A stretch of 64,000 nucleotides of DNA from Dyadobacter jiangsuensis (GTDB lineage: Bacteria; Bacteroidota; Bacteroidia; Cytophagales; Spirosomataceae), in NCBI RefSeq assembly GCF_003014695.1, contig NZ_PYAS01000001.1:310001-374000 (forward strand), written 5' to 3'. A program made the translations under genes and the position numbers. The notes beneath the pieces were generated by a model. The model saw only the letters and a list, made by a program, of their open reading frames with translations, did no database searches and had not been told where the DNA came from. Shown here piece by piece: positions 35,143-44,868 of the stretch (positions are counted from its first letter, which is position 1; the number at the start of each line of letters is the position of its first letter).

Positions 35143-38100
35143 ATGTTAAAATCAATTATAGACCGGCCGGTACTGGCAACGGTGATCTCCGTCGTGTTCG
35201 TCATCCTGGGGATCATCGGCCTTACCCGGCTTCCGATTACGCGTTTTCCCGACATTTCGCCGCCTACCGTGCTCGTAAGCGGCAGTTACCCGGGCGGTAA
35301 CAGCGAGGCGGTGCTTCGCTCCGTAGTTACGCCCCTCGAAGAGCAGATCAACGGCGTGGAGAATATGCAATACATTTCGTCCACTGCCAGCAATGACGGT
35401 ACATTCTCCGTCCGCGTGATTTTCAAGCAGGGAGTGGACCCCGATCAGGCTGCGGTGAACGTGCAGAACCGCGTGCAGCAAGCCACGCCGATCCTCCCGC
35501 AGGAGGTAATACGGATGGGCCTCACGACTTCCAAGCAGCAGAACAGTATGATCATGATCTTCAACGTGTATGCGGAAGATAATGCCAAATACGACGAGCT
35601 GTTTTTGCAAAACTATGTGAATATCAACCTGATCCCGCAGATCAAGCGCGTGCCGGGTGTGGGTCAGGCACAGGTGTTCGGGTCAAAGGATTACTCGATG
35701 CGTGTGTGGCTGAACCCGCAGAAAATGGCGGGCTATGGGCTGGTACCTTCGGATGTTACCTCGGCCATTGGTCGCCAGAGCCTCGAATCCGCGCCGGGTA
35801 AGCTGGGCGAGGAGTCGGATGCTGCGCTGGAATTTGTGATCCGGTACAAAGGCAAGAAGAACCTGCCCGAAGAGTACGAGAATATCATCGTGAAAAGGAA
35901 CGGTACCGAGCTGGTGCGGCTGAAAGACGTGGCACGCGTAGAGTTCGGGTCGATCAGTTACAGCGGTAATAACAAGGACAACGGCCGTAATGCCGTATCG
36001 GTGGCGATCCTGCAAACTTCCGGTTCCAATGCGAACGAGATTGAGATCGGCGTGAAGGACGAGATCAAAAAAGCATCCCGCTCGTTCCCGCCGGGGATCA
36101 GCTATGCCACATTGATGAGCACCAAAGACCGGCTCGATGAAAGTACCAGCCAGGTGAAATCCACATTGATCGAAGCGTTTGTGCTGGTGTTTATCGTCGT
36201 GTTCCTGTTTTTGCAGGATTTCAGATCGACGATCATTCCGGCCATCGCAGTGCCGGTAGCTATTGTCGGGACATTCTTTTTCCTGCTTGCATTCGGGTTT
36301 ACGATCAACATCCTGACCCTCTTTGCATTGGTACTCGCGATCGGGATCGTGGTCGATGACGCCATTGTGGTCGTGGAGGCGGTGCATAGCAAGATGGAAG
36401 GCTCGCATATGAGCGGGCGCGAGGCTACGCACAGTGCGATGGGCGAGATCACGGGCGCGGTGATTTCCATAACGCTGGTAATGTCGGCGGTGTTTATCCC
36501 CATTGGCTTCATGACCGGCTCTTCGGGGCTGTTCTACAAGCAGTTTGCCTACACATTGGCCATCGCGATCATCATTTCGGCGATCAATGCGTTGACACTG
36601 ACTCCCGCGCTTTGTGCATTGCTTTTGAAAAACACGCATGCCGAAGGCAGCCATGGTAAGCCGATGAATTTCAGCCAGCGGTTCTTTACGGCATTCAATT
36701 CGGGTTTCAACAGCATGACGGGCCGGTATGTCAAAGGCGTCCGTTTCCTGGCCGGACAAAAATGGCTGGCTGCCGGAATTGTGGTGGCGATCACCGGTTT
36801 TGCGGTCTATCTCATGACTACCACCCCGCGCAGCTTCGTGCCGATGGAGGACGATAACTTTATTGTATACAGCCTCGGGATGCCCCCGGGCACAGCGCTC
36901 TCCCGTACGACCGAAGCCGCCAACAAGATCGACAAACTTCTGGCCGATGTAGAAGCGATTGAAAGCAACACCAGCATTACCGGATTCAATATCCTCGGTG
37001 GTAATGCCAGTGCCGCCTATGCAACCGGTTTTGTGAAATTAAAAGAACAGAAAGACCGCGGGAAGGTGCAGGACATCGACGAAATCCTGGGTATCATCTC
37101 CGGCAAGCTCGCTACCGTGAAAGAAGGTACGGCAATGGCATTCCGCTCTCCGCCTGTGGAAGGCTACGGGATCACCAGCGGCGCCGAAATCGTATTGCAG
37201 GACCGTATGGGCCGTGATCCGGCGGCGCTCAAAGCCATGGCCGACAGCGTAATGGGCCAGATCATGCAGCAGCCGGGCGTGCAATATGCATACACGATGT
37301 TCCGCGCCGACTACCCGCAGCTGGAACTGGAAGTGGACGAAGAAAAGGCCACGCAAATGGGCGTCGATGTGGATGGTATGCTGGGTACGATCCAAACCTA
37401 CTTCGCTGGTGACCAGTCGCTGAACTTCACCCGTTTCGGGAAGTTTTACCGTGTGAATGTGAAAGCCGACGGCGTTTTCAGGACCGACCAGGAGGCATTT
37501 AACGAGATATTCGTACGCAACGACCAGGGCGGGATGGTGCCGGTGAAATCGCTGGTAACGCTCAAAAAAGTGTACGGACCGGAGTCGGTGAGCCGGTATA
37601 ACCTCTACAATTCGTTGACGATCAATGTGGTGGCTGCGCCGGGTGCCAGCAGCGGGGCGATTATGGATAACCTCGAAACCAATGTGCTGAGTAAACTGCC
37701 GGGCGATTACAGCTACGAATGGACGGGGCTGAGTTTGGAAGAAAAATCCTCAGGAAACCAAACCATGCTGATCCTCTCGCTCAGTCTGTTGTTCGTGTAC
37801 TTCCTGCTCGCGGCTCAATACGAAAGTTACCTGCTGCCATTGGCCGTACTGCTTTCGATCCCGACGGGTATCATCGGGGCATTCCTGGGCATCAAGTCCA
37901 TCGGGCTCGACAACAATATATATGTACAGGTCGGGTTGATCATGCTCATCGGTTTGCTGGCCAAAAACGCAATCCTGATCGTGGAGTTCGCCGTGCAGCG
38001 GCGGCGCGCGGGGTTGTCGATCGTGGAATCGGCTTTGGATGCGGCGCGAGCACGCTTGCGCCCTATTATCATGACCTCCCTGGCATTTATCGTGGGAATG

Positions 38101-38286
38101 GTGCCGCTGATGCTGGCTACCGGCGGCTCGGCTTCGGGTAACAAATCGATCAGTACCGGGGCCGCTATGGGGATGCTCAGCGGTGTGGTGCTCGGGGTAA
38201 TCGTGATCCCGTTGCTGTATATGCTCTTCCAGTATTTGCAGGAAAAGGTGTCGCGTAAAAGGCCAGTTGAAATTGTAAACGGATAA
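35143..38286 (+). CDS. RND multidrug efflux transporter (HAE1 family)
   Basis: This 1047-residue inner membrane protein starts with the classic IDRPVLATVISVVFVILG helix and has twelve membrane helices and two large periplasmic loops. The proton-relay helix has IGIVVDDAIVVVEAV with paired Asp. LLAKNAILIVEFAVQRR marks the second half. It exports hydrophobic drugs or metabolites with the adaptor 27 bp upstream and the outer membrane channel 2 bp downstream. Confidence 0.95.
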   Translation: MLKSIIDRPVLATVISVVFVILGIIGLTRLPITRFPDISPPTVLVSGSYPGGNSEAVLRSVVTPLEEQINGVENMQYISSTASNDGTFSVRVIFKQGVDPDQAAVNVQNRVQQATPILPQEVIRMGLTTSKQQNSMIMIFNVYAEDNAKYDELFLQNYVNINLIPQIKRVPGVGQAQVFGSKDYSMRVWLNPQKMAGYGLVPSDVTSAIGRQSLESAPGKLGEESDAALEFVIRYKGKKNLPEEYENIIVKRNGTELVRLKDVARVEFGSISYSGNNKDNGRNAVSVAILQTSGSNANEIEIGVKDEIKKASRSFPPGISYATLMSTKDRLDESTSQVKSTLIEAFVLVFIVVFLFLQDFRSTIIPAIAVPVAIVGTFFFLLAFGFTINILTLFALVLAIGIVVDDAIVVVEAVHSKMEGSHMSGREATHSAMGEITGAVISITLVMSAVFIPIGFMTGSSGLFYKQFAYTLAIAIIISAINALTLTPALCALLLKNTHAEGSHGKPMNFSQRFFTAFNSGFNSMTGRYVKGVRFLAGQKWLAAGIVVAITGFAVYLMTTTPRSFVPMEDDNFIVYSLGMPPGTALSRTTEAANKIDKLLADVEAIESNTSITGFNILGGNASAAYATGFVKLKEQKDRGKVQDIDEILGIISGKLATVKEGTAMAFRSPPVEGYGITSGAEIVLQDRMGRDPAALKAMADSVMGQIMQQPGVQYAYTMFRADYPQLELEVDEEKATQMGVDVDGMLGTIQTYFAGDQSLNFTRFGKFYRVNVKADGVFRTDQEAFNEIFVRNDQGGMVPVKSLVTLKKVYGPESVSRYNLYNSLTINVVAAPGASSGAIMDNLETNVLSKLPGDYSYEWTGLSLEEKSSGNQTMLILSLSLLFVYFLLAAQYESYLLPLAVLLSIPTGIIGAFLGIKSIGLDNNIYVQVGLIMLIGLLAKNAILIVEFAVQRRRAGLSIVESALDAARARLRPIIMTSLAFIVGMVPLMLATGGSASGNKSISTGAAMGMLSGVVLGVIVIPLLYMLFQYLQEKVSRKRPVEIVNG

Positions 38287-38288
38287 TA

Positions 38289-39737
38289 ATGAGAACATTC
38301 AATCGATATATCATAACCGGCCTGGTACTGGCATTGTCCCTTTCGGCTTGCCGGGTAGGGAAGGAGTACAGCCGCGCCGACCTGAACCTGCCGGAGCAAT
38401 ACCGGCAATCCGGGAATGGGCAGTCGCCCGAGGCGCAGCCGATCGCCCTCACAGCGGATTCGGTGACGCTTTCGTGGCGCGAGTTTTTCAGGGATACCAC
38501 CCTTGCCGAGCTCATCGAAAAGGCATTGGTTCACAACAACGACATTGCTGTGGCGATGATGAATATGCAGCAGCTCGATCTCACCTACCGGCAGGCGAAG
38601 CTAGGCCTGCTGCCAACCGCCGACCTTAGCGTGGGGGCTAACCGTACCTGGCTCTCCACCAACTCGCTCAACGGCTCCCTCAGCGACCAGTTCCTGGGAA
38701 CCAGCTACATGGACGATTACAGTGCGACCATCCGCCTGAGCTGGGAGGCCGATATCTGGGGCAAAACCCGCATGCAGCGGGAAGGGGCATTGGCCAATTA
38801 TTTTGCCCAAAAGGAAAACCTGTCGGCATTGCGTACCCGTATTGTGGTGCAGGTCGCGCAGGCTTATTATAACCTTGTAACGCTCGACGAGCAGCTGAAA
38901 ATCGCCCGCCGGAATGTGGAACTGGGAGATAGCACGCTGAATATGATTCGCCTGCAATATGCGTCGGCGCAGGTGAACTCGCTGGCGTTGGAGCAGGCGG
39001 AGGCGCAGAAGAAAACCGCCGAACTGCTCGTGCCCGCCGCATTGCAGGATATTGCAGTGCAGGAAAATGCATTGAGCATCCTTTGCGGCAGCTATCCCGA
39101 CAGCATCCAGCGCTCCGGCGCGGCTGCGTCGCTGGTTTCAGGCGTAACCTTGCCAGCGGATGTCCCGGCACGCCTGCTGAGCCGCCGGCCGGATGTAAAG
39201 GCTGCCGAATACGCCGTCATTGCAGCCAATTCGCAGACCGGACTGGCCAAGGCAGCCATGTACCCGGCGATCAGCCTCTCGCCGTCCATCGGTGCGAACT
39301 CTTTCAAGTTCAATACCTGGTTCGATTTGCCGGGCTCGATGGTGAAAACCGTGGCGGTGAATATCGCGCAGCCGCTTTTCCAGAAAAAGCAGCTGAAAAC
39401 GGCCCACGAAATCGCGCAGATCGAGCAGCAGAAGGCAGCGGTACAGTTCAGGCAGTCGGTACTGGCGGCCGTAGGGGAGGTTTCGGATGCCCTGGCCAAA
39501 TCGGAGCACGTGGCAACGCGGCTGAGATTGGTGGGTGAAAAAAAGGAGTCGCTGACCAAAGCTAACCAGGACGCCCTCGTGCTCTACCGGAGCGGAATGG
39601 CGACTTACCTTGAAGTGATCACCGCGCAGAACAACGCGTTGCAGAACGACCTCGAAGCCATCAATATCCGCCGCGAGCAATTCAATGCCGTGACAGACCT
39701 TTACCGGGCGCTAGGCGGCGGAGACGAACAACGTTAG
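38289..39737 (+). CDS. Outer membrane efflux channel (NodT/OprM type lipoprotein)
   Basis: This 482-residue protein has a lipoprotein signal ending at Cys21 (LSLSACRVGKEY). Two outer-membrane-factor repeats are seen, with EADIWGKTRMQREGALANY in the first half and QPLFQKKQLKTAHEIAQI in the second. It completes a tripartite RND pump with the two upstream genes, starting 2 bp after the pump stop. A strong terminator follows at 39776. Confidence 0.93.
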   Translation: MRTFNRYIITGLVLALSLSACRVGKEYSRADLNLPEQYRQSGNGQSPEAQPIALTADSVTLSWREFFRDTTLAELIEKALVHNNDIAVAMMNMQQLDLTYRQAKLGLLPTADLSVGANRTWLSTNSLNGSLSDQFLGTSYMDDYSATIRLSWEADIWGKTRMQREGALANYFAQKENLSALRTRIVVQVAQAYYNLVTLDEQLKIARRNVELGDSTLNMIRLQYASAQVNSLALEQAEAQKKTAELLVPAALQDIAVQENALSILCGSYPDSIQRSGAAASLVSGVTLPADVPARLLSRRPDVKAAEYAVIAANSQTGLAKAAMYPAISLSPSIGANSFKFNTWFDLPGSMVKTVAVNIAQPLFQKKQLKTAHEIAQIEQQKAAVQFRQSVLAAVGEVSDALAKSEHVATRLRLVGEKKESLTKANQDALVLYRSGMATYLEVITAQNNALQNDLEAINIRREQFNAVTDLYRALGGGDEQR

Positions 39738-39775
39738 CCGGATCGGTAGAATCGTGACCCCGTTTCAGCAAAGTA

Positions 39776-39807
39776 GACGGTCGGCCTGGTTGCCGGCCGT
39801 CTTTTTT
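39776..39807 (+). terminator. Intrinsic terminator of the RND operon
   Basis: GACGGTCGGC (39776-39785) pairs with GCCGGCCGTC (39792-39801), one G-T pair, 6-nt loop, followed by six Ts. It sits between the converging RND and MFS operons, 39 bp after the RND operon's last stop. Confidence 0.78.
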
Positions 39808-39808
39808 A

Positions 39809-41392
39809 TTAAGTACCCCAAATCCGGTTTTTCAAAATATCGAATGTCTGCCGCAAATGCTTGTTGAGCAGCAACAGTACCACGGCGGCCAGTAATGCAT
39901 ACCCAACAAATGTAAAAATCTCCATCTCGGCGAGGAGCGTGGTTTGGGTGGTGAGCCGTTGGTTGAGCTGGCGGAATGCGAGGCCGGTCGCCTGGTCTTC
40001 CGAAAAGCCTTTGGAAACGAAACGGGCGGTTGATCCGGCCAGCCAATGCTGCGTTTCGGCATTTTCGGGGGTTAGCATTTGCTGTAATTTACTGTAATGC
40101 ATTTGCTGTAAAAAGACCAGCGCATTTTGCATAATACAAAAACCCAACGTGCTGCCCCAAAAACGGCCCGTGACGCCGACAGTCCCCGCAAACGGGGCGA
40201 GGCTTGAAGGTGTGGAAGAAACGGTGAACAATACGAGCGGCACGAAAATCACCCCCACGCCGACGCCTTGCAGGAGGTAAGGCACGGCAATGTCGGCCAG
40301 CGACACGTCGGGCACGAACAGGAACGTGATCCACAGGTGGTGAATGGCCAGTACCGAAAACCCCAGCATGAAAATATACCGCGCGGCGACCGAACGCGAC
40401 ATGCAAGCCGCGGCGATCAGCATGCCGATGGCATTGCCGGCCACATTCAGATACTGGATGTGCGCGACTCTGACGGGCTCCCAGTTCCATACTTTTGTCA
40501 TGGTCTGATGGCAGAGATTGAGCGTCGCCCTTGAAATATAGAAAACAATAAAAAGGAGCAGGCCCGTGCGGAGGTTGGCATACCGGAACACCGCGAAATC
40601 AAAACACGGTCGCTTGACGAGCTGTTGTCTTAATATGAAAAGGGCGGAGGCAACAGCCGCACCGGCACAGGCCGCGACAATGAGCGGTGATTGGAACCAG
40701 TACTTTTTCTCCCCGTACACGAGCACGAACGCCCCGCACAGAATGGCCGCATGCACGAGCACGAGGCTCGCCCAGTCGATCTGGAAGAGCGGCGTTTTGC
40801 GATGGAAGCGGTGCCCGTTGAAGATCAGGAGCACCAATGCGACGCACAGGAGCTGGAAAAATGCAGAGCCGTAGGCCATGTAGTCCCAATCGTAGTTTTC
40901 GAGCAGCCACACGGCGATATTCATAATGAAAGGAGAGGCCATCAGCAGCATTCCGTAGGTGAAGGAAAACACGATGATGGTCGCATTCCTTGATTGGAAG
41001 CGGGTGAGCAGCAAAATGCGCAGCGGTACCCAAGGTAGGGCCATTAGAACTCCTTCCGCTGCCCTGAGCATGAGAAACAGGACGAAATCGTGCGTGTATG
41101 CCGACGCGATAAATGTGAGCGCGGCGAGCGCGTAGATGGCGATAAAGTAATTCCGTGTAGGAAAGTACCGGAAGATGCGGTTCTCGACCAGCAACGTCGC
41201 CAGGAATGTGCCGTAGGTGACGCTCATGGCAAATTGCAGATCCTCCGGCTCGACGTCCAGAAAGCTCGCCGAGTAGGTCATATTGCTGGTGTACAAGCCG
41301 AGCAGCACCATCGTATGCAGCATACAGCATATCAGCACCGATTTGATGAGCCAGTCGGGTACCCAGCTTTTAAAAACAGGTTGCTTGTTCAC
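39809..41392 (-). CDS. MFS drug efflux transporter, DHA2 (EmrB-like)
   Basis: This 527-residue protein has about fourteen membrane helices, the DHA2 number. The N-terminal WLIKSVLICCMLHTMVLLG helix and central RAAEGVLMALPWVPLRIL stretch are typical, although the cytoplasmic loop motif A is weak. It starts 4 bp after the HlyD-type adaptor stop, so it is the last gene of a TolC-HlyD-MFS operon, a second complete tripartite efflux system beside the RND one. Confidence 0.85.
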   Translation of the reverse strand: MNKQPVFKSWVPDWLIKSVLICCMLHTMVLLGLYTSNMTYSASFLDVEPEDLQFAMSVTYGTFLATLLVENRIFRYFPTRNYFIAIYALAALTFIASAYTHDFVLFLMLRAAEGVLMALPWVPLRILLLTRFQSRNATIIVFSFTYGMLLMASPFIMNIAVWLLENYDWDYMAYGSAFFQLLCVALVLLIFNGHRFHRKTPLFQIDWASLVLVHAAILCGAFVLVYGEKKYWFQSPLIVAACAGAAVASALFILRQQLVKRPCFDFAVFRYANLRTGLLLFIVFYISRATLNLCHQTMTKVWNWEPVRVAHIQYLNVAGNAIGMLIAAACMSRSVAARYIFMLGFSVLAIHHLWITFLFVPDVSLADIAVPYLLQGVGVGVIFVPLVLFTVSSTPSSLAPFAGTVGVTGRFWGSTLGFCIMQNALVFLQQMHYSKLQQMLTPENAETQHWLAGSTARFVSKGFSEDQATGLAFRQLNQRLTTQTTLLAEMEIFTFVGYALLAAVVLLLLNKHLRQTFDILKNRIWGT

Positions 41393-41396
41393 GGCA

Positions 41397-42449
41397 TCAA
41401 TGCTGGTGGGCAGCGGTAACGGTGACGTTCATGCCGGCCCGGAGAAAGGCCGTCTGCGAACCGGGGTCGGTAAGGGCAATGCGAACCGGAATGCGCTGCT
41501 CTATTTTCACAAAATTGCCGGTCGAATTGTCGGGCGGAAGAATAGAGAACCGGGCGCCGCTTGCAGGCGAAAACGACTCGATCCGGCCGTTGAAAGTGCG
41601 TCCATGGGAAGCATCGGCTTTGAAAGTAACGGGTTGCCCGACCGTCATATCGGCGATCTGCGTTTCTTTGAAATTCGCGGTGATCCATTTTTCGCGGCTC
41701 ACCACCGACACCAGCGTTTGGCCTTCCTTCACGAGCTGTCCGGGCTGGATGGTTTTCCGGCCTACCCAGCCGTCGTAAGGCGCCGTAATGACGGTGTACG
41801 ATAAGTACAATGCCGCATTGTCGGCAGCCGCATTCCTTACCTCCATCATCGATTCGGCCACGGGCACCTGCGCGAGCGCCTCCGAAGTAGCCAGCTCCGA
41901 TGCCCGGATGTTCCGGTTCACTTCTTCATAATGCGCCTGTGCGGATTCGTAGTCGGCCCGTACTTGCTCGACTTGCTGTTCGGTGGCAGCCTCTTCGTGC
42001 AGCAGGGCTTCATAGCGTTCGTATTCCAGCTTTGTTTTCCAAACCAGCGTGCGGGCCGCATCCAACTGCGCCTGACCTACGGCCACATGACTTTGGGTCG
42101 ACGCGGCATTTTTACGGGCTGCCGAAACGTGGTGCCGGGCATTGCTGATCTCGGCTGTGGCCATGCCCCAATGCGCCCGGTATTCCCGGTTGTCGATCAC
42201 GATAAGGGTGTCGCCGCGGTGTACAAACTGGTTTTCTTCGTAGCGCACCTGCTGTACATAGCCGGTGATCCGGGTTGCCACGGGTGTTACATACTGGTCC
42301 ACCTGGGCATCGTTCGTTTCTTCGTAGTTGCTGTAAATGATCAAGAACCATACGCCCAGCCCAATGCCGGCCAATGCGATTACGCTGGCAATGATGGTGA
42401 TGGCGGTATGGAATGGGCCGTGTTCGGCCGGGGTTTTGCGGATTTTCAT
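41397..42449 (-). CDS. HlyD/EmrA-family membrane fusion protein
   Basis: This 350-residue protein has an N-terminal membrane helix (about 15-36; ITIIASVIALAGIGLGVWF), the split lipoyl domain (ETNDAQVDQYVTPVATRITG and TVITAPYDGWVGRKTIQPG), and a coiled-coil hairpin between (about 85-190). The C-terminal beta-barrel follows. It links the DHA2 pump to a TolC-type channel. Gene order TolC-HlyD-MFS with gaps of 36 and 4 bp marks one operon. Confidence 0.92.
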   Translation of the reverse strand: MKIRKTPAEHGPFHTAITIIASVIALAGIGLGVWFLIIYSNYEETNDAQVDQYVTPVATRITGYVQQVRYEENQFVHRGDTLIVIDNREYRAHWGMATAEISNARHHVSAARKNAASTQSHVAVGQAQLDAARTLVWKTKLEYERYEALLHEEAATEQQVEQVRADYESAQAHYEEVNRNIRASELATSEALAQVPVAESMMEVRNAAADNAALYLSYTVITAPYDGWVGRKTIQPGQLVKEGQTLVSVVSREKWITANFKETQIADMTVGQPVTFKADASHGRTFNGRIESFSPASGARFSILPPDNSTGNFVKIEQRIPVRIALTDPGSQTAFLRAGMNVTVTAAHQH

Positions 42450-42485
42450 GAGAATGTGTTTGGGATGTATGGGAGTAAACCGGCC

Positions 42486-43862
42486 TCAGGGCAGCTGGCC
42501 GGATGCGTACAGCAGTCGGCGGTGTTTGACGGTGGCATGAATGCGGGCCGTCAGCAGATCGAACCGCGCTTGGAGGAGCGCGTTGTCGGCGTCGAGCATT
42601 TCGGTGATCAACGCGAGCTGGTGCAGGTATTTGAGTTTTACAATGCGGTAGTTTTCGGTCGCTTGTGTCACGGCCTTTTCTTTGACGGGAATGGTTTCGA
42701 GGAGGTCTTTCAGTTCGGCGTGTTGCCTGAAAACATTGTCCGTTACGCGGTTTTTAACGATGGCCGTCTGTGCGTGCTGCGCCTCGGTACGCATGCGTGC
42801 GATGTGTGTGCGGGTCTTGTTTTTATACAAATTGGAAAGGCTGTAAGTAGCCTCGACACCCACGCGCCCTAGTGTGTACAGGTACGGATCGGGCGGGAAA
42901 AACATATAGTTGGGGTAATTGAACCCATAGGAGGCAAACAGGTGGATATTCGGCAGGTAACCCGCCCGCGTGATCCGCTGGTCTGTTTCAAAAACCGCTT
43001 CCATCTTTTCGGAAATGCGCATTTCATCTTTGTTGAGCGCCGCCCGGAGGTAGAAATGCCTGTCTTCAACCGGTACGGCACCGTCCAGCAGACGGGTTGT
43101 GTCGAGTTCGAGCGATACCTCTTCCGGCATTTCCAGCAAAGTATGCAAATCATGCAGCACGATTTCGATGTTGCTTCGGTTGGTGGTGCGCGAGAGGCGC
43201 ATATCGGAAAGCTGCAATTCGGCCCGTAGTACTTCGTTCCGGGTGACGGTGCCGTGCGCCTTGAACGACCGCACTTCCGCAAGCCGGTCTTCTTCCTCCC
43301 GGATATGCTCTTGCAGCAGCTTGTCGAGCTCCATCATTTTATAGGCACTGAAAAACAGCTCGGTCGCTTCCATTTTTACATCGTTTTCCGTTTTCAGCAC
43401 CACCAGCGAGGCAATCTCGTCCTGCTGCCGCGCCTTCCGGATCGCATACCGGATCTTTCCGCCGGTGTAAAGCGGCATTTTTGCGGAGCCGGTGAGGTCG
43501 GCAATCACGGGTATGGTATGCGTCACAACCTTGTCGCCCAGGCCGTGGCGGTATTCGGTGAGGTCGGTAATGCGGGCATAGGACGCGTGAAAGTCGATTT
43601 CGGGGAGGCGCAGCTCCTTCTTTTCGTCGATGTCGGCCTCGGTCACCGCCCGCTCGATCCTGGCGTGCCGGATGTCGCGGTTATTGGCCACCGCGATTTG
43701 CAATGCCTCGGACAGCGAAACCCGCCGGGCGGTTTGTGCCTGCGTTGCGGAAGAGAGCAACAACGCACCGGCAAATACCGCGCTGGCTGTCACAGATCCT
43801 GTTTTGCAATGGGTTGATAATGAGTAATAAATTCTCGGGGATAGTTTTGTTCGGAATTGCAC
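42486..43862 (-). CDS. TolC-family outer membrane channel
   Basis: The mature part starts after ATQAQ and shows RRVSLSEALQIAVANNRDI, the usual TolC entry, and two helical-barrel repeats (for example LFFSAYKMMELDKLLQEHI). The start is uncertain. The frame runs to ATG 43997 with ATG 43904 inside, but those add 30-45 residues before the signal. GTG 43862 (then QFRTKLSPRIYYSL) gives a usable signal peptide and 458 residues, and leaves a 142-bp divergent gap to the AraC gene. It is the first gene of the MFS efflux operon. Confidence 0.82.
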   Translation of the reverse strand: MQFRTKLSPRIYYSLSTHCKTGSVTASAVFAGALLLSSATQAQTARRVSLSEALQIAVANNRDIRHARIERAVTEADIDEKKELRLPEIDFHASYARITDLTEYRHGLGDKVVTHTIPVIADLTGSAKMPLYTGGKIRYAIRKARQQDEIASLVVLKTENDVKMEATELFFSAYKMMELDKLLQEHIREEEDRLAEVRSFKAHGTVTRNEVLRAELQLSDMRLSRTTNRSNIEIVLHDLHTLLEMPEEVSLELDTTRLLDGAVPVEDRHFYLRAALNKDEMRISEKMEAVFETDQRITRAGYLPNIHLFASYGFNYPNYMFFPPDPYLYTLGRVGVEATYSLSNLYKNKTRTHIARMRTEAQHAQTAIVKNRVTDNVFRQHAELKDLLETIPVKEKAVTQATENYRIVKLKYLHQLALITEMLDADNALLQARFDLLTARIHATVKHRRLLYASGQLP

Positions 43863-44004
43863 TTTGCTGAGTGTGGACTGCCAGAACACGGCCGCAGGTC
43901 TCATTGCGATAGGACTTATGGGTGATTTAAATTGTGAAGCAAAGGTGCGACGTTTTGGTATGGCTTTATTATCTTGCAAAGTCAAATATTTATCCATTTA
44001 CGCC

Positions 44005-44826
44005 ATGTCCAAAATCGACCGGATGTATTACCTCACGGAGGTCGACAAGCAGCCCCGCAGCATCTACTGCATGCACGACCTGATGGGCGAAAACGACGTG
44101 GCCCCTCATATGCATCATAAGGGTCAGTTCCTGTACACACAGGGAGGGATCGTGCATGTGGTGACACCGCAGAAGACCTATTTTCTGCCGGCCAGGCATT
44201 ATCTATGGATCCCTCCCGGCGTGGAGCACAGCATTCATCCGGGCTCGCCGGACGTGATCATGCGGAACCTGTATTTTCCGGTAGAACCCGGAGACCAGCC
44301 TTTCTACTTCGAAACAGGCATTTATCCTGTAAACGACCTGCTTTTGCAAATGGTGATTTTCAGTAATCAGTGGAGCGGGGATATCAACGAGGCCGACAAA
44401 AGCAGTTACCTGTTTGCAATGGCATTGAAATACATATTGCCCGAAATAAGTATGTATAACCTGCCGCTCGCATTGCCTTACGCCAAAGACAAACGCCTCG
44501 ACAAGGTGATACGTTTTATGGAGGACAACCTGCAAGAGCCCATCGCCTTCCCGGAGCTGGCCCGTCGGTTCGGTTTTAGCGAACGCAGCCTGTCCAGGTT
44601 GTTTCACAAAGACCTGGCGATGTCGTTCGTCCAGTACCTGACCATCCAGCGGATGATGCGGGCATTGCGTTTTCTGCTCGAAGAGCATATGCCCGTGAAG
44701 GAAGCAGCGGCATTGGTGGGTTACAACAGCGTCCCGACGTTCAGCACCACCTTTTATAAAATCATCGGAATCCGCCCGTCCGACTATGTGAAGATGAATG
44801 ATCTGTCACACGAAAAGTTGTTTTAA
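44005..44826 (+). CDS. AraC-family regulator with cupin domain
   Basis: ATG 44005 (MSKIDRMYYLTEVDK) gives 273 residues; the frame extends upstream but the extra part overlaps the divergent promoter region. A cupin sensor domain (about 25-120; ENDVAPHMHHKGQFLYTQGG, WIPPGVEHSIHPG) precedes a double helix-turn-helix (about 170-270; AFPELARRFGFSERSLSRLF). It diverges from the TolC-HlyD-MFS operon, an arrangement often seen when an AraC protein controls a pump. Confidence 0.86.
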   Translation: MSKIDRMYYLTEVDKQPRSIYCMHDLMGENDVAPHMHHKGQFLYTQGGIVHVVTPQKTYFLPARHYLWIPPGVEHSIHPGSPDVIMRNLYFPVEPGDQPFYFETGIYPVNDLLLQMVIFSNQWSGDINEADKSSYLFAMALKYILPEISMYNLPLALPYAKDKRLDKVIRFMEDNLQEPIAFPELARRFGFSERSLSRLFHKDLAMSFVQYLTIQRMMRALRFLLEEHMPVKEAAALVGYNSVPTFSTTFYKIIGIRPSDYVKMNDLSHEKLF

Positions 44827-44868
44827 GGGCGGTGTTGGCTAATTTGGTCACCTGGTTGAACAAACAGT

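Noticed and set aside
33961..36759. Long antisense frames over the RND adaptor and pump (up to 392 residues)
   Set aside because: Antisense shadows of strongly conserved genes; composition is His/Arg/Gln-rich without motifs.
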